Positions 34,001 through 44,002 of a DNA stretch of 64,000 nucleotides are shown here, one piece after another. Within the stretch, counting starts at the first letter, position 1. The number at the start of each line of letters is the position of its first letter. The translations under genes and the position numbers were made by a program. Origin of the DNA: Agelas oroides (Eukaryota > Porifera > Demospongiae > Agelasida > Agelasidae); assembly GCA_949130485.1 (NCBI GenBank), contig OX422191.1:4713754-4777753 (forward strand), given 5' to 3'. A model generated the notes under the pieces. It was not told the DNA's origin. It worked only from the letters and a program-made list of their open reading frames with translations, and ran no database searches.

Positions 34001-37000
34001 CTCGTCCCCAGGCCCGTTCGAAAAATCGGAGAAAAGGGCCTGGTATCCACTGTTTGCGCATGCGCTTAATTTCCCGACATTCCGGGAATTCCGGATAATA
34101 CCGTGTTACCTCCGTGAGCCATGACGTCAGGTACGTGTATTTTGCCGTATATTTAATCGTACACTGCTGACAATGGCTATTTGTGTGCAAGGCCTGGATT
34201 CTGCCGTGTTGTATGCCTTCCTGCGACTTCGAGGCGAAGCGACGGCGCTAAAACACGAAAAGAAAGCATCCATGAAGCATTTATGCTGGCTGCTTATGGG
34301 TTTTGGCAAGTTATAATCGAAGTTATAGCTTACATTTGTAGTGTGAAGATGGTCCTGCGTCAACAGCGCAGTTCAACGATAAGCGCTGGGGTCAGAAGGC
34401 CTGGGCGAAGGGCTAGGAGAGCAGCGCTCACCTCTTGTGCGATATAATATGTAAGTGACGTCATAGTTCATAACCACATGATATTGGCCGTCATTTGACA
34501 CACCCGTACACAATTTCACGTGAGCTTTACGCACTAATTAAGCGCATGCGCGAACAGTGGACACCAGGCCCTTTTCTCCGATTTTTCGAACGGGCCTGGG
34601 GACGCTAGGGAGTTGTAGTGCTCGTTGTAGTGTAGTTGTCGCTCTTTGCTCCATGGTATTATACTATTATTACTAGACTCTATACTTGTTAAAACGTTTG
34701 TAACACTGTCAATCATGTGGATTTGTATTACGTGTTCCCCTCCCACTATTGCTTGAACACATGTTCAGTAGTGGATAATTATGCACATGCACGATACAAG
34801 GCTCTTTTACTCCCCGCCCACCAAAAGCCACGGTACGAGGTTAGGTACAGTTAAAATTTGTGTTCTTCACTTTCAAAATTCTGGTCTTAGCTAAAGAGCG
34901 CTAAAATACACAGCAATGCCAAGAGTGCTTCCTGAAAACAATAGTAAAATTTTCCCTGCCCCTTGTGCAGGTTGTTAGCTGCTTTGCAGTCTCTAACCTG
35001 ACCACTTTCCAATTGCCACCCCCACCCCCCTCACCACTGTCCCTGATGTGTACAGTTGTTAATAAGCAAATTTCAGTGTTTTGATGACAAGTGACTGAGG
35101 GAAGGACAGCCATCTCAGTGAGTACTTCACTAACTGACTAACTGACACACAATGTCTGATTATGTGTCTCAGTAGTGAGGTACTGAGACCAAATATACCT
35201 TACACAATGTGAAGAGGTTAGTTGAACCACCTCTCATCTCTTGTTCTCTGACATTCTGCAGCCTCAGTGGCAACCAGATCTCAGATGAAGGAGCTTGTGA
35301 ATTAGCTGCAGCTTTGCAAGTGAACCAGAGCCTTCAAGAGCTAAAGTGAGTCCAGCCATTCATGTCCTATTTCTTAGGCTGTGTGCTGTGACTGTAGCCT
35401 TGTTACAGGCCCATACCATGCTTAGGAAGAGGGGAGTGGTGACACTTGCAATGCTTCCCCAAAGTGTTCTAACATTCATTACATCATTTACATTATCATT
35501 TCCACAAGTAGTCATGGTGATATGTTTGTAGTCCTCTACTTCAATAACTGACAAACTGACACACAGTGTCTGATACTGTGTCTCAGTACACAGAAAAAAC
35601 AAGTGTGTAATTTTGACTTGAGTTAGTGTGCTAAAACTGCACAAAGTGTGCTGATTTTCACATTTAGCACAGTGTGTGTGATACACTGCACTATAACAAA
35701 TCATGTTTAGCACACTTCTGTGCACTTCAATGTGTCAAAAATAGCACAAACCAAATTGCACGCAAGCACAGCACACAAATGTGTATATTCGAGTATCGTA
35801 CAGTTGTACTGCACATGCGCATCAAGATCCCGCGTGACTCGCAACCAATACAGCACAGTTTCTGTGTTATATTTTTGTCATGCGGCAGCTGCCTTTAGTC
35901 TTTCTCAATTTCAAACTTTCTTGAAAGCTCGAGGGCTGAAAACTACCGTCTACAAAGCAGCCAGTTTGAAAGTCGTACTGCATGCGGCTACAAATCAAAA
36001 CCGCTCCCCGGGATCTCGTCTAGAGTGGAGAGTATGACAACGCAAGATGTGAGTGAATTACTGCGAGAAAACATGCCCGAAATTCAAGAAAGTGAGTTTT
36101 GTATGTTACTACAGTGATACACCAACAGCCCTGTGCCATGTCCTTTCCCCACCAATGCAAAACAAGTTTCAAATGCTACTAGGTGTACGTATTTGCAGTA
36201 TATGCCTCGCGCGCGCATCTCAATGACTTTTGAACTGACAGGCAACACGTGTGCATTACTGTTAGTAGGCGTGGCACATGCTTTTGGGAAGGTCGGCCAT
36301 GTGCAGCGAAGTGTGAGAAAGTCGGCAAAGTGCACGTTGAAAGAGTTGGAAGGAAGTGAGCGAGATTCGAACACCTCACCGAATGCTAGGATATGGTCGT
36401 TTCTCGATACTGCCATTCTTTGCTTCGCTAGCTGCTGCTCTCTCGTACTCATCGATCTTGCCGCGGACTTCACGGGGTAGTGGCTACATTTTGGTTCTCT
36501 GTCTTCGCTTCCGCGTCAGTCTCTTAGCTCGCTCTTCGTCGCTGTCATCACAGTTTTTCGACTTTATCAGTTTATGATGTCGCGACAATAAGACCGCTAG
36601 CGCCACTACAGCGCTGGGAACGATAAACTTACGTAAGTGTACACAACTTTTTGTAAACAGGATCTTTAATTGCATTCCTAAACGGGACGGATGTTTGCGC
36701 ACAAGCCACACCTTTACTTGCATTCCTAAAGCATGACAAATTGCATTCCTAAAGCAGGACAAATTGCATTCCTAAAGCGGGACAAATTAAATTCCTAAAG
36801 CGGGACGGAAGTCAAGGCCACACCCCGCCAACCGAGAACACGCACTGCAAGATTAGTGGCCTCGCGCTAAGGCGCTCGGCAATCAAAAACTGCTGACCAG
36901 CTAAATAGTATCATGAAGATTCAATGGCTAAGGAAGAGTGCCTCATTAACCCTCGGCGCGCATGCGCCGTAGGGTTACAGTAGTCGTTTTGTGTGTGTGT

Positions 37001-39730
37001 GTGTGTGTGTGTGTCTGTCTGTCTGTTACCACGCTAGCAGCTACATACCTCATTTATACATCTCAAGTGAGGTGTCATAGGGTTGTTTATGGCGTTTTCA
37101 ACATTTTAGTCGTGTGGCTTTCGCTGAAAACGCTTTGTTCAAAAGTTCTGGCGTGATTTTCTGACCACCACTGCCTTCCTGGCTTCTTGACGATGATGAT
37201 GAGCTCTCGATGGACAAGAGAGACAGACTAGTGTGTAGGGATAGCGATAGCTCCTATAACACAGCTGACTTGTCACTGATCTTACTAAAATAGCCACTAT
37301 CCTCGAAAGCTTCTTGGCTTTCATCGGTGTGTATCTGCTGACCTGGCACTATGCTGGCACACGTGATACATAGTTTATGCACGCGCACGCACGCGCGTCC
37401 TATGCATATTGCATTCCTGCTGCTTGCACATTTGCTCAGGTTCTAGCTTTAAGCTAGCTAGCTAGCTAGCTAGTTAACCCAGTTATAAATAACGTGGAGG
37501 ATGTTTATTTATACGTAATACAGTCTGTTTAAAAGAACGCAATGACTGGCAGTTCTGTGCAGGTGGAGGTAAGCTGTTCCATAGGGCGATTGTATGTGGG
37601 AAAAATGATGACTGATGGGCATTCGTGCGTGTTACTGGCCTTTCAAGGGCTAGTGTACTGGTGTTTCTGAGCGATCTGGAAAGGTTTCGTGGTACAATGG
37701 GTGCCATAGGGAAATTCAGATGTCCATTGACAACTTGATAGAGGAGGCACAGTTTCAGGTAGTGTCTTCTGCTGGCAAGGGTAGGCAGGTTGCATGACTG
37801 AAGCAAAGACTCATATCCAGAACCCCAGTTTTTGGTGCACACCTTAAGTGCAAACTTCTGCACTCTCTCCAGGGAGTTGATAAGTCCCTGTTGATAGGGT
37901 TAGCAAAGCTATGCTTTCCCATGTCAGCGTAATAACATTACATAAGAGGGTTATTGCCAGTTATAGCACTTAAAGTTGAACATTTTCATTTCATTATTAT
38001 CACTCAATGAACCAAAACACGCATCAAACGCCGAGGGTTTTGCACTGTATGTGCTTTCATTCTATTTGGAATTGTGTCTGTGGTCCACACGTGAAGAGTA
38101 CATCATGCAGTATTGCTGTGTGACAATTTTCCACAGCTCAGAGACAAGAAGCCCATTGACCCATGGAGCATGTTGGGTGAGTGGATTGTCAGTGTTCATG
38201 TAGCTTTGTGCTTTGTGATCCTTCCTTTACCTTCTGCAGCTATTTCCACAATGTTATCAAGCATAATAAATACTGGTATTGTCCCTTCCATTACATTAGG
38301 TCTACACGGGGTTTGAACTGATGTGTGGTCAAGAGGCCATTGATACCATCCAGAGTAACTGGGAGATGTCCTCACTATAACGGAATTGGTTGATGCATGA
38401 GAGCCCTACTGAGTCAGAGGAGGATACAAACTTCAAGGCTCTGTATATACCGTGGACAAAGGGGAAAAATGTACAAGTGGTCCAAGTGTGCGATCTCCAG
38501 CAGTGCTTTCTATGTATAAGGTAAGAGAAAATCCTGTTGGCATGGTACAATTAACACTATAAGGACACTCCCACATGTGGTATTGTATGCTACTTTTTGC
38601 TGATGCACATGAGTTTGTATGAAGATACCTGCATGCTTGAATTACAGCCAACACATTTATGGCATTGTTTTTTTTCATTTTTACTTTATCTTACAGCTTT
38701 GAACTGAACTTCAAGAAGAGAAGAACTTCAGAACCGCGCCTGGTTGTATTTGTGAATAAGCAAGACATCTGAGGGCTTATCATCACCGAAACACAGATGG
38801 ATTCACTCTGGGAGACAGACTCATCCCTATTTGCTTTGTGAAACATGTTTTTCTTACAAAACTTTGCGACTACATACCCATGTACAATACTATACCATGT
38901 ATGCCTGTCATTGTGTTTTGAAACTACACGTTCTAATTCAGCACGTTTAAATAGCACTAATGCAAATCAGCACATTACAAGGTTAGCACACATGCTGAAT
39001 TCAGCACATGACAACAATAGCACATGTGTACTGTGCCAAAACTGGAGACAATGATTTAACACACTTTTTAGTGTCAAAATAACACACTTTTTTGGACTGT
39101 GTAGTGAGGTACCGAGACCAATTATACCTTACACAAAGTGAAGAGGTTTGTTGAGCCACCTCTCATCTCTTGTTCTCTGATCACTTTGTGTAAGGTCTCA
39201 GTATTGAGGAACTGAGAAAGTGAAGTGGTTTGTTGAATTCAGTGTTTGGATGACATTAAACTCATGATGCAAAGAAATGGCAGAAGGAGTGTGTGTGTGT
39301 GCTTTTGTGAATATAACCTGTTACCTAGGCAACACATAAGAATGCTGCTCATAACTCTCTGTACAGGGGTGTTGCTCCTCCCTGGGTGGGGGGAGGGTGG
39401 TATTGGTCTCAGGCTACACTCTTGTAATTTAATTTGTATTCAGCTAGTTATCTGCTAGTCTTGTTCACTAGTTATCTGCCACATTACTTATATTAGTGCA
39501 GCACACATGTTATTACATTACTGTATTTCCTCGATCAGATGTTGTTGCTACTATTCAAGGGCAGCATCTGATTGAGAGAATACAAAGTGAATGGTACAGT
39601 GCAGCAGTTGTACCTGAATCTCACTTGTTTCTCATTGCTCCTCCAGAGTTGGGTACAATCGTATCTCCTCCCGAGGACGCTCTGCCCTTAGGGAAGCTCA
39701 ACTCAAGAGAAATAATCTCAAGATAGTAGG
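28014..39730 (+). CDS. LRR-array gene B (partial, decaying)
   Basis: A second set of seven plus-strand LRR exons lies at 28014-28097, 29640-29722, 31639-31722, 32451-32534, 33382-33465, 35262-35345 and 39647-39730. Exon size, phase 2-2 and splice context match gene A, and the set ends with the same terminal exon type. Three of the seven are damaged: a one-base deletion, an in-frame TGA and a lost GT donor. Skipping those exons would keep the frame because all are symmetric. No 5' exon (NACHT, death-fold or signal peptide) was found between 18.3 and 28.0 kb. It may be a truncated tandem paralog of gene A or the continuation of one large gene. Confidence 0.65.
28098..29639. other. Intron with unknown minus-strand frames
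   Basis: Two overlapping minus-strand frames (28571-28861 and 28830-29024) total ~150 residues. The stretch GPLLWYFKASFTRFVAVFVA then QKWFSN and AYYWDKRVGRMYIQIGRI reads like protein, but no family was recognised and there is no frame continuity. Bases 29230-29520 are the repeat block shared with 11160. Confidence 0.35.
29640..29722 (+). pseudogene. LRR pseudo-exon B2 (1-bp deletion)
   Basis: 83 bp instead of 84. Reads LGSNQISDKGACAVATAL and then gcaagtgaccagagcc where sisters have gcaagtgaaccagagcc, so one A is lost and the frame shifts. Splice sites are intact, so inclusion would break the protein. Confidence 0.78.
31639..31722 (+). pseudogene. LRR pseudo-exon B3 (in-frame TGA)
   Basis: 84 bp, normal splice sites. 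ATC TGA GAC replaces ATC TCA GAC, giving LEFNRI-stop-DKGARAVAAAL. The repeat tail is also altered (TNQSLWML). Retained length with a nonsense codon suggests recent decay. Confidence 0.78.
32451..32534 (+). pseudogene. LRR exon B4 with lost donor
   Basis: 84 bp after ctgcAG, coding part intact: LVSNQISDEGAGAVAAAL, QVNQSLREL. The donor is aaa|ATGAGT instead of GTGAGT, so normal splicing should fail. Reading on gives a TGA right after the exon (AAA TGA). Confidence 0.72.
33382..33465 (+). CDS. LRR exon B5
   Basis: 84-bp exon after ctgcAG, ending CTAAG before GTGAGT, phase 2-2. Core LSENQIKEEGARALSEAL then RVNQSLQKL. More charged than its sisters. Intact. Confidence 0.82.
33997..34607. mobile_element. 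MULE-like MITE, copy in gene B intron
   Basis: Nearly base-for-base the same as 6859-7467, with the same 10-bp duplication GGGAGTTGTA at 33987-33996 and 34608-34617. The surrounding intron is also the same, so the MITE was copied along with its host unit. A few small indels (for example tgtgttac missing near 34317) separate the two. Confidence 0.78.
35262..35345 (+). CDS. LRR exon B6
   Basis: 84-bp exon after ctgcAG, phase 2-2, donor GTGAGT. Core LSGNQISDEGACELAAAL then QVNQSLQEL, the closest to a consensus of all exons here. Confidence 0.83.
36034..36091 (+). CDS. Candidate first exon inside the 3.5-kb element
   Basis: ATG at 36034 opens MTTQDVSELLRENMPEIQE and is followed by a GTGAGT donor at 36092. 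The short helix-forming start resembles the first helix of SAM-domain proteins often seen in sponge and cnidarian transposon-linked genes, but no following SAM exon could be confirmed. Further exon-like pieces with AG/GT borders lie near 38138-38174 (LRDKKPIDPWSMLG), 38300-38521 and 38699-38772 (ends VVFVNKQDI-stop); the third of these contains a stop. Low confidence that they form one gene. Confidence 0.35.
36667..36811. repeat. 24-bp tandem repeat
   Basis: About six copies of a unit reading gcattcctaaagcgggacaaatt with variants. It lies inside the 3.5-kb element. Confidence 0.85.
36986..37027. repeat. (TG)n and (TGTC)n microsatellite
   Basis: Runs of gt followed by ctgt units. It lies just after the palindromic ggcgcgcatgcgcc at ~36955. 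Confidence 0.9.
37447..37476. repeat. (CTAG)n microsatellite
   Basis: Seven near-perfect ctag/agct units, self-complementary. Confidence 0.9.
37483..37895 (-). pseudogene. Non-LTR reverse transcriptase C-terminal fragment
   Basis: The minus-strand frame reads GLINSLERVQKFALKVC, then LPTLASRRHYLKLCLLYQVV and, near the end, FFPHTIALWNSLPP followed by a stop. This is the conserved tail downstream of the thumb in CR1/L2-type (Jockey-superfamily) reverse transcriptases (L..RR...L...Y.....RTN..SFFP.....WNSLP). The catalytic YADD part is absent. A severely 5'-truncated insertion, nested in the 3.5-kb DNA element. Confidence 0.8.
39104..39245 (+). repeat. LRR unit that has lost its exon
   Basis: Contains the sister intron end (gagacca...ccttacacaaagtgaagaggtttgttga...tctcttgttctctga) but breaks before cattctgcag. 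It continues with cactttgtgtaaggtctcagta, the reverse complement of its own upstream segment. The exon and acceptor are gone. Confidence 0.7.
39647..39730 (+). CDS. Terminal-type LRR exon B7
   Basis: 84 bp between ctccAG and GTAAGC, phase 2-2. Reads VGYNRISSRGRSALREAQ then LKRNNLKIVG. Paralog of 18151-18234, with matching flanking introns (39440-39646 and the gtaagctt side). The LRR set ends here; downstream exons were not identified. Confidence 0.75.
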
Positions 39731-42439
39731 GTAAGCTTAGTCACACTTAACTGGGCCTAAGTGTTTTAATGTGTGCACACAAGAACAATGCAGTTAAAAT
39801 TATATTCATGTACACAATGCATCAACCAAAATATCCACACATGAACCAGTTAAGTGTGCTATTTATAGCTCATCATAAATAAAGGTGAATTATCACACTA
39901 TACAAGGGAGACCCATAGTCTCATGCCCAGGCCACTAACAATGAAATGCTGATAATGGTCTGGTAACTATTGAGTGCTTTCTTGGTTGGAAGTCAGCAGT
40001 ATTGATTTTGACAAGCTAATCCAGTAGCGCTATGTCCTGTGAGATTAGTGCAAGCCATGAAATATTGACTTGAAATATCATTGGCTTGTTCAAATCAGTA
40101 CCAAGAAAATGTTTATAGTGTATAACCGGAAATATTGGCAGTCTTTAAATATTGGCGGTCTTTAAATTTGGCGGCTTGACCCCAAACTGGGCGCACAAAA
40201 ATATTGGTAGAATTTAAATTTGGCGGTGGCACCCCACCAGCGTATTACATCATCATAAATATTGTGCAAGTGCGATCATGAGCACCACATGTCAAAGTAG
40301 TGGAGCATAGGTGAGCAGCTGCACTGACTGTCAAAGTAATAGAGAACTATGGAGTGGAGTTGTATTGTGCAATCAAGAGGCAGCTGCATCCTCATGTTGT
40401 TGAGCACTATGAAAGCACATTCTGTAGCTCTCCCTTGCCTGTATGCTGGTGAGAAAGGTTGACCAGAGGCTAGTACCAGTGCCATTATAATACTCAGTTG
40501 TTGAATCGATCAGCGGTGGCGGACAACCTTGCGTGAGAGGCAAGCATTATCCAGTAAATTTTGGGTACTAAACGGGACCAAAAAACCTGTTCGCTTTACG
40601 GAATAGCATTTCAGGGGTTATTATGTATTGCTATGCAATACGTACCTGAGCAAAAAATCCGTTAAAATGAGGTGTCCGCATTTCAGAGGTTCGGAATAGC
40701 GGGGTTCCACTGTAGTCACTAACCTGCTGGTCTTTGATCATTAATGAGTGGGTGTAGTAGTCACTAACCTGCACAGCATGGCTGCAAGTGGTCTTGGGTA
40801 AAAAGTTTTAAAGTCAAACCTCAGACAGAATTGAAAATCATGGTATGTTAAAGGAATCTATAGGCTATAATCAACCCGAATAGAGTTAATCAGATAATCC
40901 ACTGCCACTTCAATTTGCAGCTGTTGCAAATGCTGTCTAGGTACATGTAGCTGTCTAAGTGACAACTATAACAAATTTAGTATGTTATTTGACTGATTAA
41001 CAGCTACCAGGGAATATAAACTGTGAGCCTCACAGTAGTAACTCAAGTGTGAGTGAGCCTCACACTCGTAATTTTTAATGTGAATGAGCTTCACACTGTG
41101 AGTGAGCCTCGCAGATAACACAGAGCAGCCCCAACCCAGCCCTAGCCCTAGCTCAGCCTTATGGAACCGACTACACCCCTAGGCGTACCGTTACTATAGT
41201 AAAGCACACGCCATAACTAGCGTAACAATGCCGTTACTAGGATAGGTACGCCGTTACTAAGAGAAGCATGCTCCCATTTAAAGCCTGTCGACCGAGTATC
41301 ACACACAAACAACTAATAATACTCACCGTGAGATGGTCACCGTAGTACAGACCCGAATTATCTTCGGTACAGGAGCGCCTACCAGCGAAGAACAAGCCTC
41401 CCAGACGTTCCACCAAGACGACACGATAGCGAGCCAGAATCCGTACCGTACGTTAACCGTTCGCCCATCCCCCTAGTTATTGTAAGTCAATATGATAACT
41501 CCACCCATTAAGCCCCACCCCCAATTTGTTTAGTAATTTGAATATTTATAGCACTGTGAATGCCCATAGCACTATGTGCCAACCAAAAGCTGGGCTCCTC
41601 AAAGCAAACCTTAGGCAGGGAGTGGTCCCGCCCTTTCTGTAGTAGGCCACGGGTCGGGAGTTCAAAGGGACCGAAACCCGTGGTCATGCGAGGACCGGAA
41701 AGGGTACTCCCCTGAAGACCAGTATTTTTTTGAGCATATCTCCCAAAAACAGTAACTAACCGCCCCATCCATTTGAGCCATAAATGCCCCACCAATTTAA
41801 GTCATAAATACCACACCCATTTAAGCCATAAAATGCCCCACCCATTTAAGCCATAAATGCCCCACCCATTTAAGCCATAAAATGCCCCATCCATCTAAGC
41901 CATAAATGCCCCATCCCCATCTCCCTTTATGTTTTAACTTCACACTTTATGTATGTGTGAAATTTTGAACATCGATATGCCAGCGGTGTTGGTGCTCCCC
42001 CACTCGACACACAAATTCCACATGAAATATGGGGGGGTGGAAGGAGGGAAGTGTGACATGGTTGACCTTGCTCATGTGAACCCCCCTTGTCTTTTACCTG
42101 TCTGTAAGGACTAAACTGTGGTACAAACAGGTAATTGTGGAAACTGCAAAAAGTAGGGGGAGGGGTTGGGAATGTATCAATATAATAATAATATGCTCCC
42201 CTCCCCCTCCCACCTTCTCCTCCAAAACAAACAGAACCATGTCTCTGGTACTTACAATCAATCCAGGTGGCAATGTACTGTACTAGCCAGTATTTCAGTA
42301 ATCAGTCTAGCCAGTCTTTCAGTGGTCAGTCTAGGATATACCAGCCAGTCATTGTTACGTAAGGTGACTGGCGCTTCCTAGGGCCATCCTGTAAATAGCC
42401 CTACTGCTCCTGCATGCACACAACATTAATTTTGGTACC
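39731..42439. other. Intergenic repeats, no gene recognised
   Basis: No convincing exon. 40120-40215 has repeats of atattggcggtctttaaat. 40660-40720 ends GGGGTTCCACTGTA, a Tigger-like terminus without a partner. 41030-41110 has several tgagcctcaca segments. 41160-41270 has repeats of gccgttacta. Part of 41508-41795 is open on the minus strand but lacks known motifs. Confidence 0.4.
41762..41920. repeat. 24/25-bp tandem repeat
   Basis: Seven copies of ccatttaagccataaatgcc with one-base length variation (aaatgcc or aaaatgcc). Confidence 0.88.
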
Positions 42440-42870
42440 ATTTGTGATTTCAATTCTCAATGCTGGAGGGGCAATTACAGGATACCAAAGTGAAAACTAA
42501 GGGCAGAGGGTGGATCTCAAATAGGGCATTGTAACAGTACTTGTGTCATACATGTCAGGGCCAACCAATACCAACATGCAATGAGGTTGCTAATGTACCA
42601 TTTTCTGCAGGTTGGATCGGCAGCATTGGTGATCCTACACAAGTACAGATATGAACCAGAGGAGGGTTAGGAGGGTCAGATCAGGCATCTTTTACCAAGG
42701 ACTGGCAAGAACTAGTCAACTTGACACTCATTCTTTTGTAAATTGAGTCACTTTGTGAGTCAGTTGATCACTATAATCACTGTGGTGACATGGCACCTCA
42801 ATCATTTTTTGTTAGTTATTTATAAACCAATTGCAATGATCACTGAACCCAGTCAGTTTAGCCTCATTCC
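42440..42870. repeat. Duplicated block, copy 2 (pair at 21250-21690)
   Basis: Same orientation and order as 21250-21690. Both copies continue into a segment starting tttagcYtcattccc, so the repeat unit may include one end of the MULE-like MITE family. Confidence 0.7.
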
Positions 42871-43045
42871 CCCACTTGATGTACATATATGCTAGAGATT
42901 GCCACTGAGACCCATGCAAGGAATCAGACCACAGAAGTAGTCTGAAGAACAGTTTTCAGAGATCCAGTTCACTTTTATTAGAAGCTGTCCAGCTTCAGGC
43001 CACCAGGATGGCCAGCAGACAATGGAAAGAAAACTGTGTGTCATT

Positions 43046-43327
43046 AAATCAAAGATTTGAGCTTCCAACATTAGAAAACAGACGTAAATATTTTAAGTGG
43101 GTATACTTATTGTCCCACAGGCTATTTTGTACAGCACCCTAACCCAAACCCTAGATTGTTTCATTCTAAATATATTGTTCAACCTTTTGCTAAGACTAAA
43201 GCTTATTATCATTGCTTTTTCATTGACTCTGTAAGACTATGGAACTCCTTACCAAATAGCATTGTTAATAGTCCATCAGTTCTGTCGTTTAAAACTGGTA
43301 TTAGGTTGTATTTGTCCATTAATTAAT
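43046..43327 (+). pseudogene. Non-LTR reverse transcriptase C-terminal fragment
   Basis: Plus strand reads FELPTLENRRKYFKWVYLLS, then after a frameshift NPRLFHSKYIVQPFAKTKAY and DSVRLWNSLPNSIV to a stop at ~43327. This is the same tail motif (R....L...Y....RL...F...WNSLP) as at 37483-37895 but from a different family. A poly(A) tract follows at 43429-43462. A 5'-truncated dead copy. Confidence 0.72.
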
Positions 43328-43428
43328 ATGCTTCTATTTTTTCTTTTATTTCCGTATCCCTTTGTATTAGCAACTTGCTATTGGGATGCTTGTACCTGGT
43401 ATTTTCTAAATTCCATGGTGTTTCAGTA

Positions 43429-43462
43429 TAAAAAAAAAAAAAGAAAAAAAAAAAAAAAAAGA
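43429..43462 (+). repeat. Poly(A) tract
   Basis: About 30 A interrupted by single G, ~100 bases after the stop of the reverse transcriptase fragment. Consistent with a retrotransposon 3' tail. Confidence 0.8.
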
Positions 43463-43947
43463 AAGGACATGCATATGGCTACAACAGTCCCATGCAGACC
43501 CAAACCAGCATGCCATGCTGGGACACATGAACTCATTCCCGGATCACTTTTAGATCTGGGAACAAGGTTACATAGCATGATCTGAGGTCTGGGAATGAGA
43601 CTAACTAGCCAGCACTGTGTACAAAGCTGGTAGTCTCATGTCCCAGACCCAAACCAACAGCAGGCACACAGGTTGGAGTCAGGAAACCTAAACTACCTAA
43701 GAACCACAGCTAGCTGTCATACAAACAAGCCAATCCACACTTCTTAATTCTAGTCTCATCTCTTCCAGCACGCATATTGCTCCCAGTATAATGTATGAGA
43801 AAATGTGCGATACTGAAAGCAATTTGTGCTGGGGTCTGTGACTGAGACTACACTTCTTCATGAGTGAGAGGCAGAACACACTTGCAGATCTTATTTTCCG
43901 GCCTCACCCAGTTTGTGTTGACAAAAACACACACAGTGGCAGGTATC

Positions 43948-44002
43948 TAGCCTCATTCCCAGGCTAGCTCTCCTAAGTGGGGAGAGACTGGGAACGAGGC
44001 TA
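43948..44002. mobile_element. 55-bp minimal MULE-like MITE
   Basis: TAGCCTCATTCCCAGGC and, at the other end, CTGGGAACGAGGCTA with ~22 bases between. Flanks gcaggtatc and gcagatatc form a 9-bp duplication with one mismatch, so this is an insertion of little more than the two ends. Confidence 0.75.

Larger units (their letters stand above)
35589..39101. mobile_element. 3.5-kb TIR transposon with TA duplication
   Basis: Left end CACAGAAAAAACAAGTGTGT, right end reversed CACAGTCCAAAAAAGTGTGT, both followed by TATTTTGAC-like sequence (~45-bp terminal repeat). TA flanks at 35587-35588 and 39102-39103, and the sister introns keep the empty site (tctcagTAgtgaggt). Both subterminal regions carry many GTGCTGA/TGTGCTAA motifs. 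Inside are exon-like plus-strand segments, tandem repeats and a nested non-LTR fragment. No transposase domain was recognised. Confidence 0.75.

Noticed and set aside
34181..34447. 88-residue frame inside the MULE-like MITE
   Set aside because: The sister copy at 7.0-7.3 kb is nearly identical in DNA but breaks this frame by an indel.
36330..36440. tRNA-like B box (minus strand GTTCGAATCTC)
   Set aside because: No convincing A box, acceptor stem or anticodon loop could be folded around it.
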